Shown in pieces: positions 53,065 to 62,280 of a DNA stretch of 64,000 nucleotides; the stretch's first letter is position 1; every line of letters starts with the position of its first letter. This stretch comes from Hymenobacter guriensis (lineage in GTDB: Bacteria > Bacteroidota > Bacteroidia > Cytophagales > Hymenobacteraceae). The translations under genes were made by a program, and so were the position numbers. Below the pieces are notes generated by a model. The model searched no databases. It was not told where the DNA came from and saw nothing but the letters and a program-made list of their open reading frames with translations. The stretch covers positions 1 through 64,000 of the forward strand of contig NZ_JADWYK010000004.1 of the NCBI RefSeq assembly GCF_015773195.1, in the 5' to 3' direction.

Positions 53065-54405
53065 GTGCGCTTAGAAGCGAAGCTGGCTTTATTTAATGCC
53101 CTTTCGAAGCTGCTGCTGGTGGTGCTCGGGGCCCTGGTGATTCCGCCCATTGTGGGGCGCGTAGCCACGGCCCACACCGACCATCACCTGCACCAGAAAA
53201 AAGAGGAAATGCTGGCCCTCATCCGCCGCGACGGGCTGGTGGCCTTCGTGCGCGAAAAGCAGAGCGAAGCCTACGCCGACTACAACATTCTCAAGCAGGA
53301 GTACATTTCCATCACCCCCGAGCCCGGCGCCAAAGCGGTGCCCAGGGAGCGGATTTTCGATGAGCTCCGCCAGGTGGAGCAGGAAATCGAGGACTTCCGC
53401 ATCCTGAGCTATACCTTCCGCGGGCCCGACCAGCGGCCCTACCGTCTTGAAATCGGAAGCAGCCTGGCCACGGTGGAGCTGCTCACGGCTACCCTGCGCC
53501 GCATGGCGCTGTGGGTGCTGGTGGTGGGGGCCCTGCTCACCGTGGGTACCGATGCCGTATTTGCCCATTACCTGCTGCGCCCCCTCCGCGACCTGATTAC
53601 GCGCAAGCTGCGCGGGGTGCGCCACCCCTCAGCCTTCACTTACGAGCCCGTCGATACGACCACGAACGACTTCCGGCGGCTCGACGACAGCCTCACCGAT
53701 ATGATGCGGGCCCTGGAATCGGCGTTTGCCAAGGAGCGGGAGTTTATGTCGAACGTGTCGCACGAGCTGCTCACGCCCGTGAGCGTGCTGCAGTCACGCT
53801 TCGAGAATATGCTCCAGGATGCCACGCTTCCCGAGCCTCATTCCCTCAAGATTGTGGAGTCGCAGAAGACGCTGTACCGGCTGCGCAATACGGTAAAAAC
53901 CCTGCTGCTGATTGCCAACATCGAAAATGCCCGCTACCTGCGCGACGAGGCCGTGCCCCTGGCTTCGGTGCTGGCCGAGGTAGCTGAGGAGCTGGAGGAC
54001 CGGCTCCAGCAGCGCGACATCACCCTGACCGTGGACCTGCAGCCGGAGTACGTGGTGCCCCGCGCCAACCGCACCTTGCTCTTTACGCTGCTGCTCAACC
54101 TGCTGAGCAATGCCGTGAAATACAACCGCCAGGGGGGCCGCATACTGGTGCAGGGCCGCCCCGCGGCCGATGGGGGCTACGAAGTACGGGTGCAGGACAC
54201 CGGCCCGGGCATCGCGCCCGAAAACCTGCCCCACCTTTTCGACCGGTTCCGGCGCTTTGCGGGCGGCACTGGCGCACCCGAGGGCTACGGCCTGGGGCTG
54301 CCCATTGCCCGCACCATTGCCACCTTCCATGAGGCCACGCTCACGGCCGAATCGGTGGTGGGCGAAGGCTCTACGTTTATGCTGCGGTTCGGGGCGGAGG
54401 AGTAA
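53065..54405 (+). CDS. Sensor histidine kinase
   Basis: 446 residues, GTG start at 53065. Two membrane segments (LLLVVLGALVIPPIVGRVAT and LWVLVVGALLTVGTDAVFAH) bound a sensor domain of about 120 residues; then a HAMP-like linker, HisKA with phosphorylatable His233 in SHELLTP, and a HATPase with LLNLLSNAVKYNR, DTGPGIAPENL and GYGLGLPIA. Autophosphorylates and passes the phosphate to a response regulator, most likely the one at 50468. The sensor shows no known ligand-binding domain. Own possible promoter not identified. Confidence 0.92.
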   Translation: MRLEAKLALFNALSKLLLVVLGALVIPPIVGRVATAHTDHHLHQKKEEMLALIRRDGLVAFVREKQSEAYADYNILKQEYISITPEPGAKAVPRERIFDELRQVEQEIEDFRILSYTFRGPDQRPYRLEIGSSLATVELLTATLRRMALWVLVVGALLTVGTDAVFAHYLLRPLRDLITRKLRGVRHPSAFTYEPVDTTTNDFRRLDDSLTDMMRALESAFAKEREFMSNVSHELLTPVSVLQSRFENMLQDATLPEPHSLKIVESQKTLYRLRNTVKTLLLIANIENARYLRDEAVPLASVLAEVAEELEDRLQQRDITLTVDLQPEYVVPRANRTLLFTLLLNLLSNAVKYNRQGGRILVQGRPAADGGYEVRVQDTGPGIAPENLPHLFDRFRRFAGGTGAPEGYGLGLPIARTIATFHEATLTAESVVGEGSTFMLRFGAEE

Positions 54406-54474
54406 CGGCGCGGGACTTCACACCGTATTCATCTGGCCGGTAGTAGCTTGGTTTCTCCACGCTTCAGCCCGCCC

Positions 54475-54684
54475 ATGCCCCGCTCCTATAAGTCGCCCTT
54501 ACTGCTGTTGGCCCCCGCCCTGCTGCTGATTGTTCTGCTGGGTTTCGCCCTTTGCCTCGAATATGCCCGGCCGCCTGGCACCCTGGCTACCTGGCACTCC
54601 CGCCGCCATGTCCCCGTCGTGCGCAAGCACCACGGCGCGCCCGACACCGTCAAGCACGTGCGCCGGCCCCATAGCGCATCATAG
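54475..54684 (+). CDS. Small membrane protein, basic tail
   Basis: 69 residues from the ATG at 54475. One membrane segment (SPLLLLAPALLLIVLLGFAL) followed by a cytoplasmic-looking or periplasmic basic tail, WHSRRHVPVVRKHHGAPDTV. It has no recognisable family and lies 69 bases after the kinase stop on the same strand, so it may be a small accessory product of the two-component locus. The short length leaves a real chance that it is not a gene. Confidence 0.35.
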   Translation: MPRSYKSPLLLLAPALLLIVLLGFALCLEYARPPGTLATWHSRRHVPVVRKHHGAPDTVKHVRRPHSAS

Positions 54685-54710
54685 CCTGTTTTTTGGCTAT
54701 AAATTTCCGC

Positions 54711-55577
54711 TTATGGGTTCACGATGCCGTAATCTTCCGGCTCGATGGGGCGGGCGGGCGGCACGGTAGCCGGCTCGGGGTGGCCGGGCAGGTGCAGCTG
54801 CCAGCTGTCCTCTAGTTGAGCCAGCCCCCGGTAGGCGGTAAGGTCGAACTGGCAGGGCACCACCGATACGAAGTTGTGCGCCAGTGCCCATTCGTCGGTG
54901 TCTTCTCCCTGGTCGAAGTTCACAAACTCCCCGCGCAGCCAGTAGTACGGGCGGTTATACGGGTCGTGGCGCAGGTCGAACTCTTCCTGCCACTTGGCCC
55001 GGGCCTGCCGGCACAGCCGGATGCCTGCAATGGGTGTTTCGGAGAGCTTAGGAATGTTCACGTTAAGCGCCACGCCCGCCGGAATACCTTGGGTCAGCGC
55101 CTGCCGGGCAATGTGCTCTACCCACTCCTCGGTGTGGGCAAAGTGGGCGTCGTGACCGTACTCGCAAAGCGAAAAGCCAATGGCCGGCAGCCCCTCAATG
55201 GCCGCCTCAATAGCCGCCGACATCGTGCCCGAGTACAGCACGTTCACTGAGGAGTTGGAGCCGTGGTTGATGCCCGAGACCACCAGATCGGGGCGGCGGT
55301 CCTTGAGCACGTAGTGCTTGGCCAGCTTCACGCAGTCGGCGGGGGTGCCGCTGCACGCGTAGGCCTCAATGCCTTCGAAGATGCTGCTGCGGTCGAGGCG
55401 CAGGGGGTGGCCGATGGTGATGGCGTGGCCCATACCCGACTGCGGGGAGTTGGGGGCCACCACCACTACTTCGCCCAGGTGGCGCATCACGCCCACCAGC
55501 GTGGCAATGCCGGGGGCCGTGATGCCGTCGTCGTTGGTGATAAGGATAAGGGGGCGGGCAGCAGCGGAATCAGGCAT
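54711..55577 (-). CDS. surE: 5'/3'-nucleotidase SurE
   Basis: 288 residues. Dephosphorylates nucleoside 5'- and 3'-monophosphates with a divalent metal. The N-terminal LILITNDDGITAPGI gives the metal ligands Asn15, Asp16, Asp17; GINHGSNSSVNVLYSGTMSA and a later NVNIP motif match the family. A bit longer than the E. coli enzyme through a C-terminal extension. ATG at 55577. The convergent small gene at 54475 leaves 26 bases between stops. Confidence 0.93.
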   Translation of the reverse strand: MPDSAAARPLILITNDDGITAPGIATLVGVMRHLGEVVVVAPNSPQSGMGHAITIGHPLRLDRSSIFEGIEAYACSGTPADCVKLAKHYVLKDRRPDLVVSGINHGSNSSVNVLYSGTMSAAIEAAIEGLPAIGFSLCEYGHDAHFAHTEEWVEHIARQALTQGIPAGVALNVNIPKLSETPIAGIRLCRQARAKWQEEFDLRHDPYNRPYYWLRGEFVNFDQGEDTDEWALAHNFVSVVPCQFDLTAYRGLAQLEDSWQLHLPGHPEPATVPPARPIEPEDYGIVNP

Positions 55578-55671
55578 ACAGGGAACGTTGAGGAAAGCGG
55601 AAGCGCCGCAAAGGTAGCAGCCGCGGCTGCCCGGGCATCAACAACCAGCCGGCAGGTGCGTAAGTTGGGGC

Positions 55672-56325
55672 GTGAAATCCTTTCTGCCTTTCCTGTTCGG
55701 CGCATGGGCAGCCGGCGTCCTGCTCACGGCCTGCGACGGGCCCAGCGTCCGCAATGCACCCACGGCCACACCGCCCGCTACGGCCTCCACGCCTGCGCCC
55801 CAGCAGGTGCCGGCTCCGCCCACGCCTGCTCCGGCCGCCCGCCCCGAAGCTCCCGACTCCCTGCACCTGTTGAGCCCGGGCCGGGTGGGCGTGCTGCGCC
55901 TCAACATGAAGGAAGCCGCTTTACGCGCCATCATCCCGGCCGCCCAGCTGCGCCGCACCACGCGCCAACTCGAAGGCATCGACTACCCGGTGTATGAAAT
56001 GCAGGACCCACGGCACCCCGACGCGCCGCCGTCCGTGCTGGAGCTGGTGGGCGACGACGACGAAGGCTACCGGCTCTGGCGCGTGCACATTACCAGCCCC
56101 CACTACCGCACGGCCGAGGGCGTGGGCGTAGGCTCCCCGGTAGGCCTGGCCCGCTCCCACTACGGCATCAACACGGTGGAAGTGGCCGATGCGGGCCTGG
56201 TGGCCGTATCGGATGAGGTGCGCATGAGCTGGCAGCTGGATATGGCCGGCCTGAGCCGCCCACCCCGGCAGCCAACCGAGCTGCCGCCGGCAACGCGCAT
56301 CAGAGGAATATACCTTTTCCGGTAG
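55672..56325 (+). CDS. Hypothetical lipoprotein
   Basis: 217 residues, GTG start at 55672. Lipoprotein signal (FGAWAAGVLLTAC, Cys at 21), a 45-residue Pro/Ala/Thr-rich linker and a soluble C-terminal domain (AIIPAAQLRRTTRQLEGIDY, VYEMQDP, ADAGLVAVSDEVRMSWQLD). The pattern GVGVGSPVGLARSHYGIN is like small domains found in Bacteroidota lipoproteins that detect or cap a ligand, but I cannot name a family. Own transcript; the DoxX gene follows 99 bases later. Confidence 0.6.
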   Translation: MKSFLPFLFGAWAAGVLLTACDGPSVRNAPTATPPATASTPAPQQVPAPPTPAPAARPEAPDSLHLLSPGRVGVLRLNMKEAALRAIIPAAQLRRTTRQLEGIDYPVYEMQDPRHPDAPPSVLELVGDDDEGYRLWRVHITSPHYRTAEGVGVGSPVGLARSHYGINTVEVADAGLVAVSDEVRMSWQLDMAGLSRPPRQPTELPPATRIRGIYLFR

Positions 56326-56364
56326 CGGGTTGTAACGAGGGGCGAGAATCCGCGCTAAAACGTG

Positions 56365-56372
56365 TACTTTGG
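56365..56372 (+). promoter_or_regulatory. Candidate -7 box of the DoxX gene
   Basis: TACTTTGG, a near match to TAnnTTTG, 53 bases before the ATG at 56425. No TTG box at the usual distance. Confidence 0.35.
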
Positions 56373-56424
56373 CCGCGCCGGGGCGCCCTCCCCCTCTCCA
56401 CCGTTATGCCCGTCCCGGCCGCGC

Positions 56425-56859
56425 ATGAAATTCTTTCACAACCTCTACCGCTCCCACGACCTTGGCCTGCTGCTGCTGCGCGTGGGGCTGGGCATCATGT
56501 TCACCATTCACGGCTACCCCAAGCTGATGGGCGGCCCCGAAAAATGGGCGGCCCTGGGCGAAACGATGGGGACGCTGGGCATCCACTTCGCGCCGGCTTT
56601 CTGGGGATTTATGGCCGCCGTGGCCGAGGCCGTGGGCGGGCAGCTGCTGGCCCTGGGGTTATTTTTCCGGGTGGCCTGCGTGCTCTTGCTGTCAACCATG
56701 ATTGTGGCCACCATCAGCCACCTGAGCGCCGGCGACGGGTTCGGCGGCTTCTCGCACGCGCTGGAATCGGCCGTGGTGTTTGCGGGCCTCCTGTTTATCG
56801 GGCCGGGCCGGTACAGCGTGGACCAGGCCATTTTTCCGGCGCCCCGGCGGCGGTATTAG
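56425..56859 (+). CDS. DoxX family membrane protein
   Basis: 144 residues from the ATG at 56425. Four hydrophobic segments fit DoxX: LGLLLLRVGLGIMFTIHGYP with the conserved HGYPKL, FAPAFWGFMAAVAEAVGGQL, LLALGLFFRVACVLLLSTMI and a final FAGLLFIGPG. DoxX proteins sit in the inner membrane and are linked to thiosulfate oxidation or redox balance in some species; the role here is unknown. Two ATGs at 56362 and 56406 lie upstream but would add unsupported residues. Confidence 0.85.
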   Translation: MKFFHNLYRSHDLGLLLLRVGLGIMFTIHGYPKLMGGPEKWAALGETMGTLGIHFAPAFWGFMAAVAEAVGGQLLALGLFFRVACVLLLSTMIVATISHLSAGDGFGGFSHALESAVVFAGLLFIGPGRYSVDQAIFPAPRRRY

Positions 56860-56889
56860 TCCGGGCCGGTTTCACCTTTACGTATCAGC

Positions 56890-58659
56890 ATGTTTCTTGT
56901 ATTACTCACGGCGCTGCTGGCTAGCACGCGGCCCGTTCCCGAGCCAGCGGCCGCCGACTGGCGCACGCCGTTTGAGAAAGGCAACGGCAACACCACCGTC
57001 ACCTACCGGGAGTGTATCGACTACTACCAGCGCCTCGACGCCAAATACGCGGAAATAACTATGCGCCCGGCCGGAGCTACGGACTCGGGGCAGCCGCTAC
57101 ACGAAGTGGTTGTTTCGGGCAACGGGCTGAACGACCCGGCCGCCACGCGCGCGGCGGGGCGGCGGGTAGTCTTTATTCAGAACGGCATTCACCCCGGCGA
57201 GCCGGAAGGCATTGACGCCTCCCTGATGCTGGCCCGCGACCTGGTTCAAAAGCCGGCTCTGAAGAAATTGCTCGACCACCTCACGGTCGTTATCATCCCG
57301 ATTTACAACGTGGACGGTGCCCTGAACCGCAACTCCACCACCCGCGCCAACCAGAACGGGCCGGAAAGCTACGGCTTCCGGGGCAACGCCCGCAACCTCG
57401 ACCTGAACCGCGACTACGTAAAGCAGGACTCGCGCAATGCGCAGTCGTTTGCCGAGCTGTTTGCCCGGTGGCGGCCCGACGTATTTGTGGATACGCACAC
57501 CTCCAACGGGGCCGACTACCAGTACACCATGACGCTCATTGCCACGCAGAAGGACAAGCTGCACCCGGCCCTGAGCGCCTACATGACGGGCCGCCTGCTG
57601 CCCTCGCTCTACCAGGGCATGGAAAAGCGCCATTGGCCCCTCACACCCTACGTGGATTTTGAGGGACGCACCCCCGACGCCCGGGGTCTGCAGGGCTTTC
57701 TGGAAACCCCGCGCTACTCCTCCGGCTACGCGGCTCTGTTCAATACCATTGGGTTTATCACCGAAACCCACATGCTGAAAGCGTATCAGCCCCGCGTGAA
57801 GGCTACCTACGATTTTCTGTACCTTTTGCTGCAACAGCTAGCGCAGAGCTCCGATGAGCTGGCCCGGGCCCGCGCCGAGGCCGACCGGCAGACGGCCGCC
57901 CAGCAAACCTTCCCGCTCAACTGGCAGCGCGATACCACCCGCGCCGAGACGCTGCAGTTTCGGGGCTACGAGGGTCGTACCAAACCCAGCGAGGTCAGCG
58001 GCCTGCTCCGCCTTTACTATGACCAGAAAGTGCCGTACACCAAGCCCATAAAGTACTACAACACCTTCCGCGCCGGCGTGCAGGTGCAGGCGCCCCGGGC
58101 CTACGTGCTGCCCCAGGCCTGGACGGAAGTAGCCGAGCGGCTAAAGCGCGGGGGCGTGCAGCTGCGCCGCCTGAGCCGCGACACCACCCTCACCGCCGAA
58201 GCCTATTACCTGGGCGACTTCGCTACCTCGCCCCGCCCCTACGAAGGCCACTACCTGCACAGCCGCCTGCAGGTACGAGCCGAGCAGCAGAAAATCCGCT
58301 TTTTCCGGGGCGACTACGTGGTAAGCCTCGACCAGCCCCAGCGGCGCTTCGCCATCGAAACCCTGGAGCCGCAGGCCACTGACTCATTTTTTGCCTGGGG
58401 CTTCTTCGACAGCGTGCTGCAGCAGAAAGAGCACTTCTCCGACTACGTGTTTGAGGACGTGGCCGCTGACCTGCTTCGCCGGGACCCAAAGCTGCGCCAG
58501 CAGCTGGAGGAGCGCAAGAAAACCGACCCATCCTTCGCCCAAAGTGCCAGCGCCCAACTGGAATTCGTGTATCGCCACTCACCCTACTACGAGGCCTCCC
58601 ACCTGCGCTACCCTGTAGTACGCTGGCAAGGCGGCGCTTTGGAGACGATGGCAGACTGA
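56890..58659 (+). CDS. M14 family zinc carboxypeptidase-like protein, exported
   Basis: 589 residues. A hydrophobic signal (FLVLLTALLASTRPVPEPAA) and a carboxypeptidase A fold: zinc ligands His101 and Glu104 in IHPGEPEG, His203 in VDTHTSN, catalytic Glu292 in FITETHMLK, and a substrate-anchoring NLDLNRDY near residue 176. Three metal ligands and the general base are all present, so it should be active. A 270-residue C-terminal part has no recognised fold. ATG at 56890, 30 bases after the DoxX stop, so the two may share a transcript. Confidence 0.9.
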   Translation: MFLVLLTALLASTRPVPEPAAADWRTPFEKGNGNTTVTYRECIDYYQRLDAKYAEITMRPAGATDSGQPLHEVVVSGNGLNDPAATRAAGRRVVFIQNGIHPGEPEGIDASLMLARDLVQKPALKKLLDHLTVVIIPIYNVDGALNRNSTTRANQNGPESYGFRGNARNLDLNRDYVKQDSRNAQSFAELFARWRPDVFVDTHTSNGADYQYTMTLIATQKDKLHPALSAYMTGRLLPSLYQGMEKRHWPLTPYVDFEGRTPDARGLQGFLETPRYSSGYAALFNTIGFITETHMLKAYQPRVKATYDFLYLLLQQLAQSSDELARARAEADRQTAAQQTFPLNWQRDTTRAETLQFRGYEGRTKPSEVSGLLRLYYDQKVPYTKPIKYYNTFRAGVQVQAPRAYVLPQAWTEVAERLKRGGVQLRRLSRDTTLTAEAYYLGDFATSPRPYEGHYLHSRLQVRAEQQKIRFFRGDYVVSLDQPQRRFAIETLEPQATDSFFAWGFFDSVLQQKEHFSDYVFEDVAADLLRRDPKLRQQLEERKKTDPSFAQSASAQLEFVYRHSPYYEASHLRYPVVRWQGGALETMAD

Positions 58660-58660
58660 T

Positions 58661-58880
58661 AATGTGGAAACTGTGCTGCGCTAATGTGAATAATGTGGAA
58701 AATGTGCTAATGCAGGATGAGTGCCTAGGGCAGACGCTGTATCCTTACACGATATGCCATATGCCAGCAGCAGACTTCCTTGCTCACCTCTGACCACCAA
58801 CCTTTGATTGGCACTTCAGCACATTGCTCCCATCAGCACATTAGCCCACATTAGCGAAGCGCAGCACATTCCCTCATATT
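58661..58880. repeat. Inverted-repeat element with TTAGC/GTGCTG modules
   Basis: The left part (58661-58712) carries AATGTGGAAACTGTGCTGCG and TAATGTG units; the right part (58823-58880) is their inverted form, with CACATTAGCG and GCGCAGCACA. They enclose about 110 bases with no gene. The element runs from the M14 stop to 6 bases before the ABC ATPase ATG, so it is a MITE-like or REP-like repeat. Confidence 0.6.
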
Positions 58881-58886
58881 AGCCCT

Positions 58887-59780
58887 ATGGTTCTTGAACT
58901 CGACCATCTTTCCAAGCGCTACGGCGGCACCGAGGCCCTGCGCGACTTGACGCTGCACGTTCCGGCGGGCAGCGTGTATGGGCTGCTGGGGCCGAACGGC
59001 TCGGGCAAAACCACTACGCTGGGTATAGCGCTGGGCGTGCTCAACCCCAGCGGCGGCACCGTGCGCTGGTTTGGCCAGGCACTGTCGGCGGGCAGCAAGC
59101 GGCGTGTGGGGGCTTTGCTCGAAACGCCCAACTTCTACCCCTACCTCTCGGCCCGCCAGAACCTGCAGGTTGCCGCCGAAGTAAAACGAGCCGATGCCCG
59201 CCGCATCGACGAGGTGCTGGAAACCGTGGGCCTGCTGGGCCGCCAGCATGACGCGTTTCAGAGTTTTTCTCTGGGAATGAAGCAGCGCCTGGCGTTAGCC
59301 TCTACCCTGCTGGGCCAGCCCGAAGTACTGGTGCTGGACGAACCCACCAATGGCCTCGACCCGCAGGGCATTGCCGAAGTACGCACGCTGGTGCAGCGCC
59401 TGGCCGCTGAGGGCAAAACCATCATCCTGGCCAGCCACCTGCTCGATGAGATAGAGAAAGTATGCACCCACGTGGCGGTGCTGCAGCGGGGGCAGCTGCG
59501 CGCCGCCGGCCCCGTGCGCGACATCCTCACCAGCGCCGACCGCGTGGTACTGCGCCCCGGCCCCGCCACCACCCCCGCCGCTCTGACGCAGGCGCTGGCC
59601 CGCCTGCCCTGGGTTTCCGACGTGCAAGCCGAGGCCGACGGCTGCCTGAGCGCCGTACTGACCTCGGAGCAGCACCCGGCCGCTCTCAATGAAGCGCTGT
59701 TCAGCCAGGGCATCATCCTGGCCGGGCTGGAGCTGCGCCACCGCAGCCTCGAAACTCAATTCTTGGCCCTCACGAGCTGA
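58887..59780 (+). CDS. ABC transporter ATP-binding protein
   Basis: 297 residues. Walker A GPNGSGKT (35-42), signature SLGMKQRLALA, Walker B VLVLDEPTNGLDPQG and a switch His in LASHLLDE are all present. A DUF4162-type C-terminal extension of about 90 residues follows, as in ABC-2 exporters. It powers the membrane protein encoded at 60018. ATG at 58887, directly after the inverted-repeat element. The substrate is unknown; exporters of this type move lipids, peptides or drugs. Confidence 0.9.
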   Translation: MVLELDHLSKRYGGTEALRDLTLHVPAGSVYGLLGPNGSGKTTTLGIALGVLNPSGGTVRWFGQALSAGSKRRVGALLETPNFYPYLSARQNLQVAAEVKRADARRIDEVLETVGLLGRQHDAFQSFSLGMKQRLALASTLLGQPEVLVLDEPTNGLDPQGIAEVRTLVQRLAAEGKTIILASHLLDEIEKVCTHVAVLQRGQLRAAGPVRDILTSADRVVLRPGPATTPAALTQALARLPWVSDVQAEADGCLSAVLTSEQHPAALNEALFSQGIILAGLELRHRSLETQFLALTS

Positions 59781-59814
59781 GGGGCCGATGGCTTTCTGGT
59801 TGAAATGGTTTTCT

Positions 59815-59850
59815 GGCTGTCATGGCGAACAGCGCGAAGCCATGACAGCC
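59815..59850. repeat. Perfect 12-pair palindrome between the ABC genes
   Basis: GGCTGTCATGGC (59815-59826) pairs perfectly with GCCATGACAGCC (59839-59850). It shares TGTCAT and CGAAG with the elements at 33128 and 52997. The 237-base gap between the two transporter genes (59781-60017) holds no gene. With no T-run it is not a typical terminator. Confidence 0.7.
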
Positions 59851-60017
59851 GGTACAACACCCAATACCTTCTTACCCGCTCCCCTGACGCAACCAGGCAG
59901 CGCAAGCAGGGCAGTATCATTCTTAAGGCTTGGCGCATTGCCCAGAACGAATTGCTTCGTCTGCACCTATCCATGACGCGGCAATTCAACCAGATAACAA
60001 GATAACCATCCACTCCC

Positions 60018-60782
60018 ATGCTTTTCCGCGCCGAACTTCGTAAGCTGCTGCCCTACCGTACCGTCTGGATTCTGCTGGTGCTGTATGCGGTGCTGCTGGC
60101 GGGCTTTGTGGGCATGAGCGGCGGAGCTGTCATCAACGGCAAACCCATGGGCAGCTCGCTGTACGCGTTTCCGGGGGTGTGGAGCCGGCTGGCGTACGTG
60201 GCCAGCTACTTCAACCTGCTGCTGGGCATCCTGCTCATCATTCTCATAACCGACGAGTTCCAGTTCCGCACGTTCCGCCAGCAGGTGCTGGATGGCCTTT
60301 CCCGCGCCGAGCTGATTCAGGGCAAGCTGGGTATTGCGGCCGGGTTAGCCGTTTACGCTACGCTGGTGGTGCTGGGCATCGGGCTGTTTTTCGGACTGAC
60401 GCGTGGGCCCGAGGCAGCGCCGGGCGCCGTCACGGCCGAGCTGGGCGCGGTGGCACTATATGCGGTGCAGGCCCTGGGCTACCTGAGCCTGGCCGCGCTG
60501 CTGGCCTTTGCCCTGCGCAAAAGCGGACTGGCCATCCTGGCGTTTATGCTCTACGGCTGGGTGGCCGAGCCGCTGGTTCGCTCCCAGGTTCCCGATTCGC
60601 TGGACCGATTTTTCCCCGGCAAGCTGCTCAGCGCCCTCACGCCCACGCCCGGCCAGGAGCTGCTGGATACCGTAACCGGCCCCAGCGGGGCGCTGCTGCC
60701 CACCCAGGCCCTGCCCGTCGCGCTGGCCTACGTGGCCTTTTTCTGGCTGCTCAGCTACCTGCTGCTGCGCCGCGACCTGTAA
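60018..60782 (+). CDS. ABC-2 type transporter membrane protein
   Basis: 254 residues with six hydrophobic segments: VWILLVLYAVLLAGFVGM, YFNLLLGILLIILI, KLGIAAGLAVYATLVVLGIG, ALYAVQALGYLSLAALLAFA, LAILAFMLYGW and VALAYVAFFWLLSYLLL. A periplasmic loop of about 40 residues precedes the second pair. Partner of the ATPase at 58887 by position, with ABC-2 layout. The GC content matches. ATG at 60018 starts the basic N-terminal helix. Followed by a terminator. Confidence 0.85.
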   Translation: MLFRAELRKLLPYRTVWILLVLYAVLLAGFVGMSGGAVINGKPMGSSLYAFPGVWSRLAYVASYFNLLLGILLIILITDEFQFRTFRQQVLDGLSRAELIQGKLGIAAGLAVYATLVVLGIGLFFGLTRGPEAAPGAVTAELGAVALYAVQALGYLSLAALLAFALRKSGLAILAFMLYGWVAEPLVRSQVPDSLDRFFPGKLLSALTPTPGQELLDTVTGPSGALLPTQALPVALAYVAFFWLLSYLLLRRDL

Positions 60783-60875
60783 CAGCCGCAACTAAAAAGG
60801 CCGTCTACTGCTTCCTTTCCGGCCGTTCTCTTCCGCTCAAGAGGATTAAACCAACTCAGTTGCTCCACAAAAAGA

Positions 60876-60918
60876 CAACCCCAGCCTCCCGGCCCGGAGG
60901 CGTGGAGAGCTGGGGTTG
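60876..60918. terminator. Bidirectional terminator
   Basis: CAACCCCAGC pairs with GCTGGGGTTG, with an inner CCTCC/GGAGG pair, between the convergent permease and ribBA genes. Confidence 0.75.
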
Positions 60919-60939
60919 AAGCATCTGATTGCAGTGAGG

Positions 60940-62154
60940 CTATACGGGGCGCAGCTTGCTCAGGATGGTGTGGCCTAGCTTGTCGCGCTTGGTAGTCAGG
61001 TAACGCTCGTTGTGCACGTTGGCTTCAATTTCAATGGGTACCGTATCCACGATTTCGAGGCCGTAGCCGATGAGGCCGGTGCGCTTGCGAGGGTTGTTGG
61101 TGAGCAGGCGCATCTGGCTGATGCCCAGGTCGCGTAGAATCTGGGCACCCACACCGTAGTCGCGCTCATCCATCTGGAAGCCCAAATCCAGGTTGGCTTC
61201 TACGGTGTCGCGGCCCTGCTCCTGCAGCTGGTAGGCGCGCAGCTTGTTGAGCAGGCCGATACCCCGCCCTTCCTGGTTCATGTATACGAGTACGCCGCGG
61301 CCTTCCAGCTCAATCTGCTGCATGGCCTGGTGCAGCTGGGGCCCACAGTCGCAGCGGCAGGAGCCGAAGATGTCGCCCGTCACGCAGGAGCTGTGCACGC
61401 GCACCAGCACCGGCCCGCCGCTCGTGATGTCACCCTTTACCAGCGCTAGGTGCTGGGCGTTGGTCGACTGCTGCGTGTAGGCTACCAGGTCGAAGTCGCC
61501 GTACGCCGTGGGCAGCTTCACCGACAGCTCGCGCTTGATAAGGCTTTCCTTTTCGAGGCGGTATTTTATAAGGTCCTGCACCGAAATCAGCTTCAGGTCC
61601 CAGCGCTTGGCTACTTCGCGCAGCTCAGGCAGGCGGGCCATTTCGCCGTCTTCCTTCAGAATCTCAACCAGCACACCCGCTGGCTCGAAGCCCGCCAGCC
61701 GGGCCAGGTCGATGGCCGCTTCGGTGTGACCGGCGCGGCGCAGCACGCCTTCTTTGCGAGCTTTCAAGGGAAAGATGTGGCCAGGCTTGCCCAGCTCCTC
61801 GGGCTTGGTTTCGGGGTCGATGAGGGCCAGAATGGTTTTGCTGCGGTCCGAGGCTGAAATGCCGGTGGTTACGCCGTTCTTCAGCAGGTCGATGCTCACG
61901 GTGAAGGGCGTGGCGTGCAGGGCCGTGTTGCGGCCTACCATCAGCTCTAGGCCCAGCTCCTCGCAGCGCTGCTCAATGAGTGGGGCACATACCAGACCAC
62001 GGCCGTGGGTGGCCATAAAGTTGATGACCTCGGGCGTGGCGCAGCGAGCGGCGCAGATAAAATCGCCTTCGTTTTCGCGGTCCTCGTCGTCAACGACCAC
62101 GACTACTTTGCCGGCCCGAATATCGGCAATGGCATCTTCAATGGAATCCAACAT
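60940..62154 (-). CDS. ribBA: Bifunctional RibBA (dihydroxybutanone-phosphate synthase / GTP cyclohydrolase II)
   Basis: 404 residues; makes both precursors of riboflavin. The N-terminal RibB part (about 1-205) has [11 protein letters not shown] and [16 protein letters not shown]; the C-terminal RibA part has the zinc site [30 protein letters not shown] and TNNPRK. Both catalytic sites look complete. Cytosolic. The ATG at 62154 is the first in frame. A palindromic element lies just 5' of the gene (minus strand) and could be part of its leader; no FMN riboswitch was recognised. Confidence 0.95.
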   Translation of the reverse strand: MLDSIEDAIADIRAGKVVVVVDDEDRENEGDFICAARCATPEVINFMATHGRGLVCAPLIEQRCEELGLELMVGRNTALHATPFTVSIDLLKNGVTTGISASDRSKTILALIDPETKPEELGKPGHIFPLKARKEGVLRRAGHTEAAIDLARLAGFEPAGVLVEILKEDGEMARLPELREVAKRWDLKLISVQDLIKYRLEKESLIKRELSVKLPTAYGDFDLVAYTQQSTNAQHLALVKGDITSGGPVLVRVHSSCVTGDIFGSCRCDCGPQLHQAMQQIELEGRGVLVYMNQEGRGIGLLNKLRAYQLQEQGRDTVEANLDLGFQMDERDYGVGAQILRDLGISQMRLLTNNPRKRTGLIGYGLEIVDTVPIEIEANVHNERYLTTKRDKLGHTILSKLRPV

Positions 62155-62280
62155 GGATTATGGATTTTACGAATTTCAAACGGATTTCGCGGATGGTGCG
62201 GAGCCGCACAGCTCCCCACGAAATGCCCGCTGCCGCTACAAACCGCAACGGCGCCGCGAAGTTACGAAAGGCAAGATGGT

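Noticed and set aside
57097..57834. Open frame antisense to the M14 peptidase gene
   Set aside because: The sense strand carries all four catalytic residues; the antisense product has no recognisable pattern.
33128..59850. CRISPR-like array from repeated palindromes
   Set aside because: The palindromes are scattered singly kilobases apart, with no regular spacers and no cas genes.
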